64,000 nt of DNA from Ralstonia sp. RRA (lineage in GTDB: Bacteria > Pseudomonadota > Gammaproteobacteria > Burkholderiales > Burkholderiaceae). The DNA is taken from the NCBI RefSeq assembly GCF_037023145.1, contig NZ_CP146092.1:372001-436000 (forward strand), in the 5' to 3' direction. The position numbers and the translations under genes are program-made. The notes beneath the pieces were generated by a model that saw only the letters and a list, made by a program, of their open reading frames with translations, searched no databases and had not been told where the DNA came from. Positions 34,431-41,888 of the stretch are shown here, piece after piece (position 1 is the first letter of the stretch; every line of letters starts with the position of its first letter).

Positions 34431-34447
34431 AGTTGCATTGCTAACTA
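34431..34447. promoter_or_regulatory. AGTTGCAT-N2-CTAACTA operator, copy 2 (before the tautomerase gene)
   Basis: AGTTGCATTGCTAACTA matches copy 1 at 15 of 17 positions and lies 15 bp before the start codon, just before the AAAGGAAG ribosome site. TTATAGT immediately upstream could be the -10 of this gene. Confidence 0.7.
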
Positions 34448-34462
34448 ATAAAGGAAGCTATC

Positions 34463-34855
34463 ATGCCGATCCTCAACGTCAAAGTCAGTGCCCAGCGTTC
34501 TGCGGAAATGACGCAGAAGATTTCCGACACGCTGCTGGAACTCACCTCCCGCATCCTCGGCAAAGACCCCAAGGTCACGGCCATCGCCATCGACTACGTC
34601 GACCCGGCGGATTGGATTGTTGGCGGGCAAACACTGGCCGCGCAGGGCAAGAGCAGCGTCTATTTCGACATCAAGGTGACGGACGAAACCAACACCAAGG
34701 CGGAGAAGGCGCAGTACATCGCCGAGGCGTTCGAGGCCTTTGCAGCGCTGCTCGGCAATCTGCACGAAGAGTCCTATATCTATGTACAGGACGTTCGCGC
34801 CGCGGCGTATGGCTATGGCGGCAAGACCCAGGAGTATCGCTTCCAGCACGCGTAA
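34463..34855 (+). CDS. Tautomerase-superfamily protein (4-oxalocrotonate tautomerase-like)
   Basis: A 130-residue protein whose initiator Met is followed by Pro, giving the catalytic N-terminal proline of tautomerases (MPILNVKVSAQRS). The size is that of the fused or longer members, about twice 4-OT. The mid-part AIAIDYVDPADWIVGGQTLAAQGKSSVYFDIKVTDETNTKAEKAQYIAEAFEAFAALLGNLHEESYIYVQDVRAAAYGYGG matches the group found beside MarR-type regulators. Substrate unknown. It has its own promoter region with an operator shared with marR. Confidence 0.85.
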   Translation: MPILNVKVSAQRSAEMTQKISDTLLELTSRILGKDPKVTAIAIDYVDPADWIVGGQTLAAQGKSSVYFDIKVTDETNTKAEKAQYIAEAFEAFAALLGNLHEESYIYVQDVRAAAYGYGGKTQEYRFQHA

Positions 34856-34909
34856 CGCACACGATGTGCTGGCAGCGCCGCCCCAACCACATAACAATCA
34901 GGTGTGATC

Positions 34910-35044
34910 ATGAACCGCATGAGTGCTTTTTTCGCGGCCAGCTGGCTGGCCGCCGCGTTGCTATATTTCGGCCAACATTCACTGGCGTTGACCGCGTTGG
35001 CGGGTGTTGTTCTGCTCGCCGGTTACGACCTGTTCCGCCCGTGA
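34910..35044 (+). CDS. Small membrane protein, 44 residues
   Basis: An ORF too short for usual gene lists, preceded by an AGGTG site. The product MNRMSAFFAASWLAAALLYF... has two hydrophobic runs (residues 5-18 and 24-38) and ends GYDLFRP. It follows the tautomerase gene by 54 bp in the same direction and ends 5 bp before the stop of the convergent GlxA-type gene. Similar short membrane proteins are often missed in annotation; no function is known to me. Confidence 0.55.
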   Translation: MNRMSAFFAASWLAAALLYFGQHSLALTALAGVVLLAGYDLFRP

Positions 35045-35049
35045 TGCAC

Positions 35050-36087
35050 TCAGTTGTTGCTACCACGTTGTTGCGCCCGATAACGCAGCGGGCTGCTGCC
35101 GTAGCCCGTTGCAAACGCACGGCTGAGCGCACTGACGCTGCCAAAGCCGCATTCATCTGCAATGTGATCGAGCGACTGCCTGCCGGTGCGCAGCAGGAAC
35201 GCCGCCAACTCCAGTCTTAACGCCGCCACGTAGCGCCGCAGGTTGCTGCCGGTGGCGGCAGCGAAACGGCGTGTCAGGGTCCGCTCGCTCATCGCGGCTT
35301 GGGCGGCCAACTCCGCCAGCGCCGGGGGCGCTGCCAACTCCCGTTCCACAATCTCCTGAATGGCCAGCACGGCCGCATCGCCGTGGCGCTTGAACTGCGC
35401 TGTCCACACGGCCATGTGCTCGTATGACGGCAGCGACTGCGTAAGCGCCGTGCGCAGCAAACGCCGCGATGCGCCCGCGCCCCGGCAGTGGTCGATCACA
35501 TAGGCACAGGCATCGACGGCCGGGTTGATGCCACTGACGGTAATGAGGCGGCCATCCACCACCAGTGGCTTGTCCGGCGTGTAGTGCACCTCGGGAAAGT
35601 GCCGAGCAAACCACGCCCGCTCACTTGCCAGCCCCGTTGCGCGGCGACCATCGAGCAAGCCTGCCTTGGCGAACAGCGGCGCGGCATTCAAGCCCACGAC
35701 CAGCGCGCCAGCGTCGTACTGCGCGCGCAGCCAATCGGCAAATAGCGACTCCTCCCCCTCCAGCATGGCCTGCGGCGCGAACTGGCCAGGCACGATCACC
35801 ACGTCGTGCGGGCCGGCCGTGCGCAACGCACCACTCGCCGGTACCGCCATGTCGGCAAAGCTGATGGCGGGTTGCCCGTCTGCTGAGAGCAGATCGATCT
35901 CGAACAGGCGGCTGCCCATCACGTCCACGCTGCGCGCCTGCATGGTGCCGGCCACCAGCAGCATCTCGTGCGTGAGGAACACGTAGCCGGCAAATAGGCG
36001 CGGCGGCAGCAGGATGGCGATGCGAGCGCGGTCCGGACGATGGGGCCCATCAGGGCGTTTGGAGGCAGATTTCGACTGTCTGCTCAT
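35050..36087 (-). CDS. GlxA-type transcriptional regulator (DJ-1/PfpI domain plus AraC helix-turn-helix)
   Basis: A 345-residue protein. Residues about 20-200 form a DJ-1/PfpI-like domain (IAILLPPRLFAGYVFLTHEMLLVAGTM, DVVIVPGQFAPQAML, LVVGLNAAPLFAKAGLLDGRRAT). At the nucleophile elbow Asn-Ala replaces the usual Cys, so it is probably a ligand sensor and not an enzyme. Residues about 235-340 hold the AraC DNA-binding part (LAELAAQAAMSERTLTRRFAAATGSNLRRYVAALRLELAAFLL, then IADECGFGSVSALSRAFATGYGSSPLRYR). It is divergent by 84 bp from the beta-oxidation operon and is its likely regulator. Confidence 0.87.
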   Translation of the reverse strand: MSRQSKSASKRPDGPHRPDRARIAILLPPRLFAGYVFLTHEMLLVAGTMQARSVDVMGSRLFEIDLLSADGQPAISFADMAVPASGALRTAGPHDVVIVPGQFAPQAMLEGEESLFADWLRAQYDAGALVVGLNAAPLFAKAGLLDGRRATGLASERAWFARHFPEVHYTPDKPLVVDGRLITVSGINPAVDACAYVIDHCRGAGASRRLLRTALTQSLPSYEHMAVWTAQFKRHGDAAVLAIQEIVERELAAPPALAELAAQAAMSERTLTRRFAAATGSNLRRYVAALRLELAAFLLRTGRQSLDHIADECGFGSVSALSRAFATGYGSSPLRYRAQQRGSNN

Positions 36088-36171
36088 ATCAAGAACGTGG
36101 CTATTCAGATCAACCGGAATTGTCGCGGCCTTGCTGAAATACGGCAACCCACCCGCGCATCCGGAGCCACC

Positions 36172-37314
36172 ATGATTGCCCGCACGCTGTTCGACCCGGA
36201 ACACGACACCTTTCGCGAATCCGTCCGCCGCTTTATCGACGCAGAAGTCCTGCCCCACCACGAGCGCTGGGAAGACCAGGGCTACGTCGACCGCGCCATC
36301 TGGGAGCAAGCCGCCGCTGCGGGCTACCACTGCGCCAGCATGCCCGAGGCCTACGGCGGCGCCGGGGCCGATATCCGCTACAGCACGGTGCTGATGGAAG
36401 AGATCGCCCGTGCGGGTGCCACGGGCCTGGGCTTTGGCCTGCACTCGGAAATCGTCGCGCCCTACCTGCTGCACTACGGCAGCGAGGCGCTCAAGCAGCA
36501 CTACCTACCCAAACTGGCGAGCGCGGAGATGATCGGCGCGATTGCCATGACTGAGCCCGGCGCCGGCTCCGACCTGCAAGGCGTGCGCACCACCGCGACA
36601 CGTAGCAGCGAGGGTGATCACTACGTGCTCAACGGCTCGAAAATCTTCATCACCAACGGCTGGCATGCCGACGTGGTGATCGTCGTGGCGCGCACCACGC
36701 CCGAAGGCGGCGCCAAGGGCACGAGCCTGTTCGTGGTGGACACAAGCATGGACGGCTTCAGCAAAGGCAAGCGCCTGAAGAAGGTCGGCATGAAAGCGCA
36801 GGACACCGCTGAGCTGTTCTTCGACAACGTGCGCGTGCCCGCCGCCAACCTGCTGGGCGAAGAGCATCGCGGCTTTGGCTACCTGATGCAGGAGTTGCCG
36901 TGGGAGCGGCTGCAGATCGCCATCAGCGCCATCGCCTCGGCAGAGGGCGCGCTCGACTGGACATTGCGCTACGTGCGCGAGCGCCAGGCCTTCGGCAAGT
37001 CCATTCTGGATTTCCAGACCGCGCGCCATGCGCTGGCCGAGCTGAAGACCGAGGTGCAGATCGGCCGCGTGTTCGTCGATCAGTGCATCGCGTTGAAGCT
37101 GGCCGGCAAGCTCGATGCCGCCACCGCATCGATGGCCAAGTACTGGACCACCGACTTGCAGTTCAAGGTGATGGACCGCTGCGTGCAACTACACGGTGGC
37201 TACGGCTACATGTGGGAATACCCCATCGCCCGCGCGTGGGCCGACTCGCGCGTGCAGCAGATCTACGGCGGCACCAACGAGATCATGAAAGAGCTGATCG
37301 CCCGCACCCTTTGA
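36172..37314 (+). CDS. Acyl-CoA dehydrogenase (long-chain-type active site)
   Basis: A 380-residue flavoenzyme for the first step of beta-oxidation. The FAD/substrate blocks are [40 protein letters not shown] and [41 protein letters not shown]. The medium-chain catalytic glutamate (YEG) is Gly here (YGGTNE); as in long-chain and isovaleryl-CoA dehydrogenases the base is probably the Glu in SAEGALDWT on helix G. First gene of a rightward unit of four, 17 bp before the thiolase gene. Start at ATG 36172; the frame extends 44 codons upstream through the promoter. Confidence 0.92.
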   Translation: MIARTLFDPEHDTFRESVRRFIDAEVLPHHERWEDQGYVDRAIWEQAAAAGYHCASMPEAYGGAGADIRYSTVLMEEIARAGATGLGFGLHSEIVAPYLLHYGSEALKQHYLPKLASAEMIGAIAMTEPGAGSDLQGVRTTATRSSEGDHYVLNGSKIFITNGWHADVVIVVARTTPEGGAKGTSLFVVDTSMDGFSKGKRLKKVGMKAQDTAELFFDNVRVPAANLLGEEHRGFGYLMQELPWERLQIAISAIASAEGALDWTLRYVRERQAFGKSILDFQTARHALAELKTEVQIGRVFVDQCIALKLAGKLDAATASMAKYWTTDLQFKVMDRCVQLHGGYGYMWEYPIARAWADSRVQQIYGGTNEIMKELIARTL

Positions 37315-37331
37315 CCCTAGGAACGAACGCT

Positions 37332-38537
37332 ATGGAAGCCTATATCTACGACGCCGTGCGCACGCCGCGCGGCAAGGGAAAAAAGGATGGCAGCCTGCAC
37401 GGCGTGACGCCGCTGCGTCTGGCCGCAACCGCGCTGCGCGCCATCCGTGACCGCAACCAACTCGACACCGCATTGGTGGATGACGTGGTGCTCGGCTGCG
37501 TCGAACCCGTGGGCGAACAAGGTGCCTGCATCGGCCGCGTGGCGGTGCTCGCCGCCGGCTATGCAGAGACGACCGCCGGCGTGCAGATCAACCGCTTCTG
37601 CGCCTCCGGCCTGGAGGCCTGCAACATGGCCGCCGCGCAGGTGATGGCCGGACAGAGCGACTTCGTCATCGGCGGCGGCGTGGAAAGCATGTCGCGCGTA
37701 CCGATGGGCGCCAGCGGCGGTGCGTGGCCGGTCGACCCGGCAGCGGCCATCCCGCTGTACTTCGTGCCGCAGGGCGTGTCGGCTGACACCATCGCCACCC
37801 AGTCTGGCTACAGCCGTCGCGATGTCGACGCCTACGCCGCCGAGAGCCACCGCCGCGCGCACGCCGCCGCCACCGCAGGCCGGTTCACGGGCTCCATCGT
37901 GCCGGTGCGCGACCAGAACGGCCTCACCATCCTCGATCGCGACGAGATGATCCGCCCGCAGACCACCGTGGATACGCTCGCGCAGCTCAAGCCGTCGTTT
38001 GCGGAACTCGGCGAGCAATACGGCTTTGACGCCGTGATCCGCCAGCGTTATCCGGAGCTGGAACGCATCGAACATGTGCACCACGCCGGCAACAGCTCGG
38101 GCATCGTCGATGGTGCCGCTGCCGTGCTGATCGGCAGCCGCGAAGCGGGCCAGCGCGCGGGCCTCAAGCCGCGTGCGCGCATCCGCAGCTTTGCGAGCAT
38201 CGGCTCGGAGCCGTCGATCATGCTGACGGGCCCCTCCTACGCCGCCGAGAAAGCGCTCAAGCGTGCCGGCATGTCTGCATCGGACATCGACCTGTACGAA
38301 CTCAACGAAGCGTTTGCCTCCGTGGTGCTGCGCTTCATGGAGGTCATGGCCGTGCCGCACGACAAGATCAACGTGAACGGCGGCGCCATCGCGATGGGCC
38401 ATCCGCTGGGCGCCACCGGCGCCATGATCCTCGGCACGCTGCTCGACGAGTTGGAGCGCCGCGGCGCCAGCACGGGCCTCGCCACGCTGTGCGTGGGCGC
38501 GGGCATGGGCACCGCCACCATCATCGAACGCATCTAA
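37332..38537 (+). CDS. Acetyl-CoA C-acyltransferase (thiolase)
   Basis: A 401-residue thiolase. The nucleophilic Cys90 is in [35 protein letters not shown] follows, the His is in [18 protein letters not shown], and the second Cys in [10 protein letters not shown]. It catalyses the last step of beta-oxidation, cleaving 3-ketoacyl-CoA with CoA. The gene lies between the dehydrogenase and the hydratase/dehydrogenase fusion, with 12 bp to the latter, so the three enzymes form a full fatty-acid oxidation module. Confidence 0.93.
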   Translation: MEAYIYDAVRTPRGKGKKDGSLHGVTPLRLAATALRAIRDRNQLDTALVDDVVLGCVEPVGEQGACIGRVAVLAAGYAETTAGVQINRFCASGLEACNMAAAQVMAGQSDFVIGGGVESMSRVPMGASGGAWPVDPAAAIPLYFVPQGVSADTIATQSGYSRRDVDAYAAESHRRAHAAATAGRFTGSIVPVRDQNGLTILDRDEMIRPQTTVDTLAQLKPSFAELGEQYGFDAVIRQRYPELERIEHVHHAGNSSGIVDGAAAVLIGSREAGQRAGLKPRARIRSFASIGSEPSIMLTGPSYAAEKALKRAGMSASDIDLYELNEAFASVVLRFMEVMAVPHDKINVNGGAIAMGHPLGATGAMILGTLLDELERRGASTGLATLCVGAGMGTATIIERI

Positions 38538-38549
38538 GGGAGCGCCGAC

Positions 38550-40676
38550 ATGATCGACATCACCATCGACACCGACGGCATCGCCACACTCTCGTGGGAT
38601 CAGCCGGGCCGCGCGCAGAACGTGCTCAACGGCGAGACTTGCGCCGCCTTTTTCACCGCCATCGACAAGGTGGTGGCGGATGCCAACGTCAAGGGCATCC
38701 TCATCACCTCCGCCAAGCCGGACTTCATTGCCGGCGGCGACCTTGAATGGCTGCAGGCCAGCGACGACGCAGCCACACTGTTCGATCGCACGTGCGAACT
38801 GCACCGCGCGTTGCGCAAGCTGGAAACCTGCGGCAAGCCCGTGGCCGCTGCACTGCCCGGCTCTACGCTGGGCGGTGGGTTGGAGATTGCACTCGCCTGC
38901 CACTACCGCGTGGCCGCTGACAACGCACGTGCGCGCTTCGGCCTGCCGGAAGTCACGCTGGGCCTGCTGCCGGGCGGTGGTGGCACGCAGCGCCTGCCGC
39001 GCTTGATTGGTGTGCAGAAGGCGCTGCCGATGCTGCTGGAAGGCAAGCGCATCAAAGCCGCAGAGGCACTCAAGCTCGGCATCGTCGATGCGGTGGTCAA
39101 TGCCGGTGAGGTAGTCGACGCAGCACGCGCGTGGCTGCTCGGTGGGGGGCAAAACCACGTGCAACAACCGTGGGACATCAAGGGCTACAAGGTGCCCGGC
39201 GGCGGCATCTCCAGCCCCGCCGTGCAGCAGATCTTCACGGCGGCTAACGCCATGCTGCGGCAGAAGACCTACGGCAACTACCCGGCGGCGGCCAGCATCC
39301 TGTCGTGTGTGTACGAAGGGCTCATCACCGATCTGGATACGGGCCTGAAGACCGAAGCGCGCTACTTCGTGCAGGCCGTGCTGTCACCCGAGGCGCGCGC
39401 AATGATACGGACGCTCTTCTTCAGCCTGAACGCCGCCAACAAACTGGCCGCACGCCCCACCGATGTGCCGGTGCGCCGCTACGCAAAGGTAGGCGTGCTG
39501 GGCGCGGGCATGATGGGCGCCGGCATTGCGTACGTCACGGCCAAGGCGGGGCTGCCGGTCGTGTTGCTCGACAGCACGCAGGAAGCCGCCGAACGCGGCA
39601 AGGACTATTCGCGCAAGCTGGTCGAGAAACAGGTACAGCGCGGCCGTCTGCATGCGGAGCAGGCCGAAGCGCTGCTCGCACGCATCAAACCCACCACGCG
39701 CTATACCGATCTGGACGGCGCCGAACTCGTCATCGAAGCCGTGTTCGAGCAGCGCGACATCAAGGCCGATGTCACACGCCAGGCCGAAGCCGTGCTGTCG
39801 CCGGATGCCATCTTCGCGTCCAACACGTCTACGCTGCCGATCACGGGGCTGGCAGAGGCCAGCAGCCGGCCGGGCAATTTCATCGGGCTGCATTTCTTCT
39901 CGCCGGTCGACAAGATGCCGCTGGTGGAAGTGATTGTCGCGCGGCAGACCACGCAGGCCACACTGGCGCAGGCGCTGGACTACGTCAAAGCCATCGGCAT
40001 GACGCCCATCGTCGTCAACGACAGCCGGGGCTTTTATACAAGCCGCGTGTTCTCGACTTACGTGCTCGAAGGGCTGGCCATGCTGGCCGAGGGCGTGGCC
40101 CCTGCCCTCATCGAAAACGCCGGGGTACAAGCGGGCATGCCGGTCGGGCCGCTGGCGTTGATCGATGAGGTGTCAAGCGAGCTGATCCACAAGGTCAATC
40201 AGCAGACCCGCGCAGACCTGGGCGTCGCTTACATCGAGCGCCCCGGTGAAGCCGTGGCCGAGCGCATGGTGGCGCTAGGCCGCATCGGCCGCAAGGCGGG
40301 GCAGGGCTTCTACGACTATCCGGAGGGCGGTAAGAAGGCGCTGTGGCCGGGGCTGGCAACGGAATACCCGAAGGCCGCCACGCAGCCCAACGTGCAGACA
40401 CTGGTCGATCGCCTCGTCACCGTACAGGCGGTGGAAACTGCCCGCTGTCTGGACGAACGCGTCGTAACCGACCCGCGCGATGCCGATGTGGGTGCATTGC
40501 TCGGCTGGGGCTTTCCGGCATTCCGGGGCGGGCCGGTATCGCACATCCACCGCGTGGGGGTAGGCGCCTTCGTTGCACTGTGCGACCAGTTGGCCGACGA
40601 GCATGGCCGCCGCTTTACGCCACCCGCGTTGTTGCGCGACATGGCTGCGCGGCAGGCGGTGTTCTACGAACGCTGA
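38550..40676 (+). CDS. Fused enoyl-CoA hydratase / 3-hydroxyacyl-CoA dehydrogenase (FadB/FadJ type)
   Basis: A 708-residue bifunctional protein for beta-oxidation. Residues about 1-190 are the crotonase domain with GGGLEIALACHYRVA and GLPEVTLGLLPGGGGTQRLPRL, carrying the two catalytic glutamates. From about 313 comes the NAD-binding domain (VGVLGAGMMGAGIAYVTAKAG) with GLHFFSPVDKMPLVEVI (catalytic His and Glu) and then the C-terminal dehydrogenase domains (NDSRGFYTSRV, RIGRKAGQGFYDYPEG). Start at ATG 38550. Together with the thiolase it forms the trifunctional complex. Confidence 0.93.
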   Translation: MIDITIDTDGIATLSWDQPGRAQNVLNGETCAAFFTAIDKVVADANVKGILITSAKPDFIAGGDLEWLQASDDAATLFDRTCELHRALRKLETCGKPVAAALPGSTLGGGLEIALACHYRVAADNARARFGLPEVTLGLLPGGGGTQRLPRLIGVQKALPMLLEGKRIKAAEALKLGIVDAVVNAGEVVDAARAWLLGGGQNHVQQPWDIKGYKVPGGGISSPAVQQIFTAANAMLRQKTYGNYPAAASILSCVYEGLITDLDTGLKTEARYFVQAVLSPEARAMIRTLFFSLNAANKLAARPTDVPVRRYAKVGVLGAGMMGAGIAYVTAKAGLPVVLLDSTQEAAERGKDYSRKLVEKQVQRGRLHAEQAEALLARIKPTTRYTDLDGAELVIEAVFEQRDIKADVTRQAEAVLSPDAIFASNTSTLPITGLAEASSRPGNFIGLHFFSPVDKMPLVEVIVARQTTQATLAQALDYVKAIGMTPIVVNDSRGFYTSRVFSTYVLEGLAMLAEGVAPALIENAGVQAGMPVGPLALIDEVSSELIHKVNQQTRADLGVAYIERPGEAVAERMVALGRIGRKAGQGFYDYPEGGKKALWPGLATEYPKAATQPNVQTLVDRLVTVQAVETARCLDERVVTDPRDADVGALLGWGFPAFRGGPVSHIHRVGVGAFVALCDQLADEHGRRFTPPALLRDMAARQAVFYER

Positions 40677-40703
40677 TCGACACACAGAAACAGGAGCCGC
40701 ACG

Positions 40704-41663
40704 ATGTCTGTCCTGCACGTGATCGACAAGGCCGAGCTGAAGGCGTTGACCACGCCGTCAGAGTGGCGCGCATGGTGGGTCACGGCGGTCAACTTTGCGT
40801 TGATTGCGGCGGCATTTGCGCTACCCGCCGTGTGGCCGCATCCAGTTGCGTGGGGGGTGGCGTCCATCGTGCTGGCAGGGCGCGCGCTGGGGCTGGGCAT
40901 CCTCACGCATGACACGGCGCATCTGGCGTTCTTCCGTTCGCGGCGCATGAACGAATGGGCGGGTACGTGGCTGTTCGGTGGCCTGCCCAACGTGCCGTAC
41001 CGGGCGTATCGCAAAGGGCATCTGGAACATCACCGCACCGCCGGCACGGCCAATGACCCCGATCTCGCCTTCGTGCACGGCTACCCCGCCACGCGTGCGA
41101 GCCTCGCGCGCAAGCTGCTGCGGGACGTGTCGGGCATCAACGGCGTGAAGAACCTCGTCTATCAGGTGCAGACGTTCCACTGGAAGACCACCGCGCCCTT
41201 CCTCGTATCGCATGGCGTGCTGTTCGGCACGCTGTGGGCATTGGGCGTGCCGCTGGTCTACACCTGTTGGTGGATCGGCATGGTGTTCGTGTTTCCGCTG
41301 CTGGTACGCGTGCGGGTGATGAGCGAGCATGGCGGCGTGCCAGATCATCTCTCGCGCGACCCGCGCGAGAACACCGGCACCACGTTGGCTGGGCCGCTCG
41401 GGCGGTTGCTGATCGGCCCGAACCGGGTGAACTTTCACGTTGAGCATCACCTGGCTGCGAGCGTGCCGTCTTACCGGCTGCCTGCCCTGCACCGGCTGCT
41501 GACCCAGCGCGGCTACTACGCACATGCCCACTGTGTCGCGCCCTCGTACTGGGCTGTGATTCGCAGGTGCATGGCTGCGCGTACCTCAGACAGGGTAGAC
41601 CCCACACCCGCTGCCAAGCTCCCCCGCGCCCGGGCGCGCGGCATGCTCGACAACATGCGCTGA
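40704..41663 (+). CDS. Membrane fatty acid desaturase-family protein
   Basis: A 319-residue integral-membrane di-iron enzyme. The three histidine boxes are present: HDTAH, HLEHH and HVEHH, with hydrophobic segments between. Sequence around GLGILTHDTAHLAFF and NFHVEHHLAASVPSYRLPALHRLL is like the fatty-acid/sterol desaturase group. In this operon it may desaturate or hydroxylate fatty acyl chains, though no electron-transfer partner is encoded nearby. Last of four genes, 27 bp after the hydratase fusion. Confidence 0.85.
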   Translation: MSVLHVIDKAELKALTTPSEWRAWWVTAVNFALIAAAFALPAVWPHPVAWGVASIVLAGRALGLGILTHDTAHLAFFRSRRMNEWAGTWLFGGLPNVPYRAYRKGHLEHHRTAGTANDPDLAFVHGYPATRASLARKLLRDVSGINGVKNLVYQVQTFHWKTTAPFLVSHGVLFGTLWALGVPLVYTCWWIGMVFVFPLLVRVRVMSEHGGVPDHLSRDPRENTGTTLAGPLGRLLIGPNRVNFHVEHHLAASVPSYRLPALHRLLTQRGYYAHAHCVAPSYWAVIRRCMAARTSDRVDPTPAAKLPRARARGMLDNMR

Positions 41664-41761
41664 ACCGCCAGCGCACAGCGTTGCACCCAAACACCAATCC
41701 CAAGGCGCGCATGCCATGGCAAACGATTGCGCTGTTCTAGCCTCCCTCCTACCGTTTGGCT

Positions 41762-41788
41762 TAAGACACATAGGATCTGCTCCGATAT
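41762..41788 (+). promoter_or_regulatory. FliA (sigma-28)-like promoter before the GGDEF-EAL gene
   Basis: TAAG at 41762-41765, exactly 15 bases, then TCCGATAT at 41781-41788, against the FliA consensus TAAA-N15-GCCGATAA. The spacing is right; three of four and six of eight bases agree. It lies 100 bp before the start codon. Confidence 0.5.
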
Positions 41789-41888
41789 AGAGTGATGTGC
41801 ATGGAGTTGCCGAAACCCCGGGCCGAAAGACGTCCCCCAGAGACGACTGGCCCCGGAGACAAATGGATGAGCTCACCCTGGAGTGGGG

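Noticed and set aside
37317..39167. 616-codon leftward frame opposite the thiolase and hydratase genes
   Set aside because: Same kind of antisense shadow; both opposite genes carry complete catalytic motifs.
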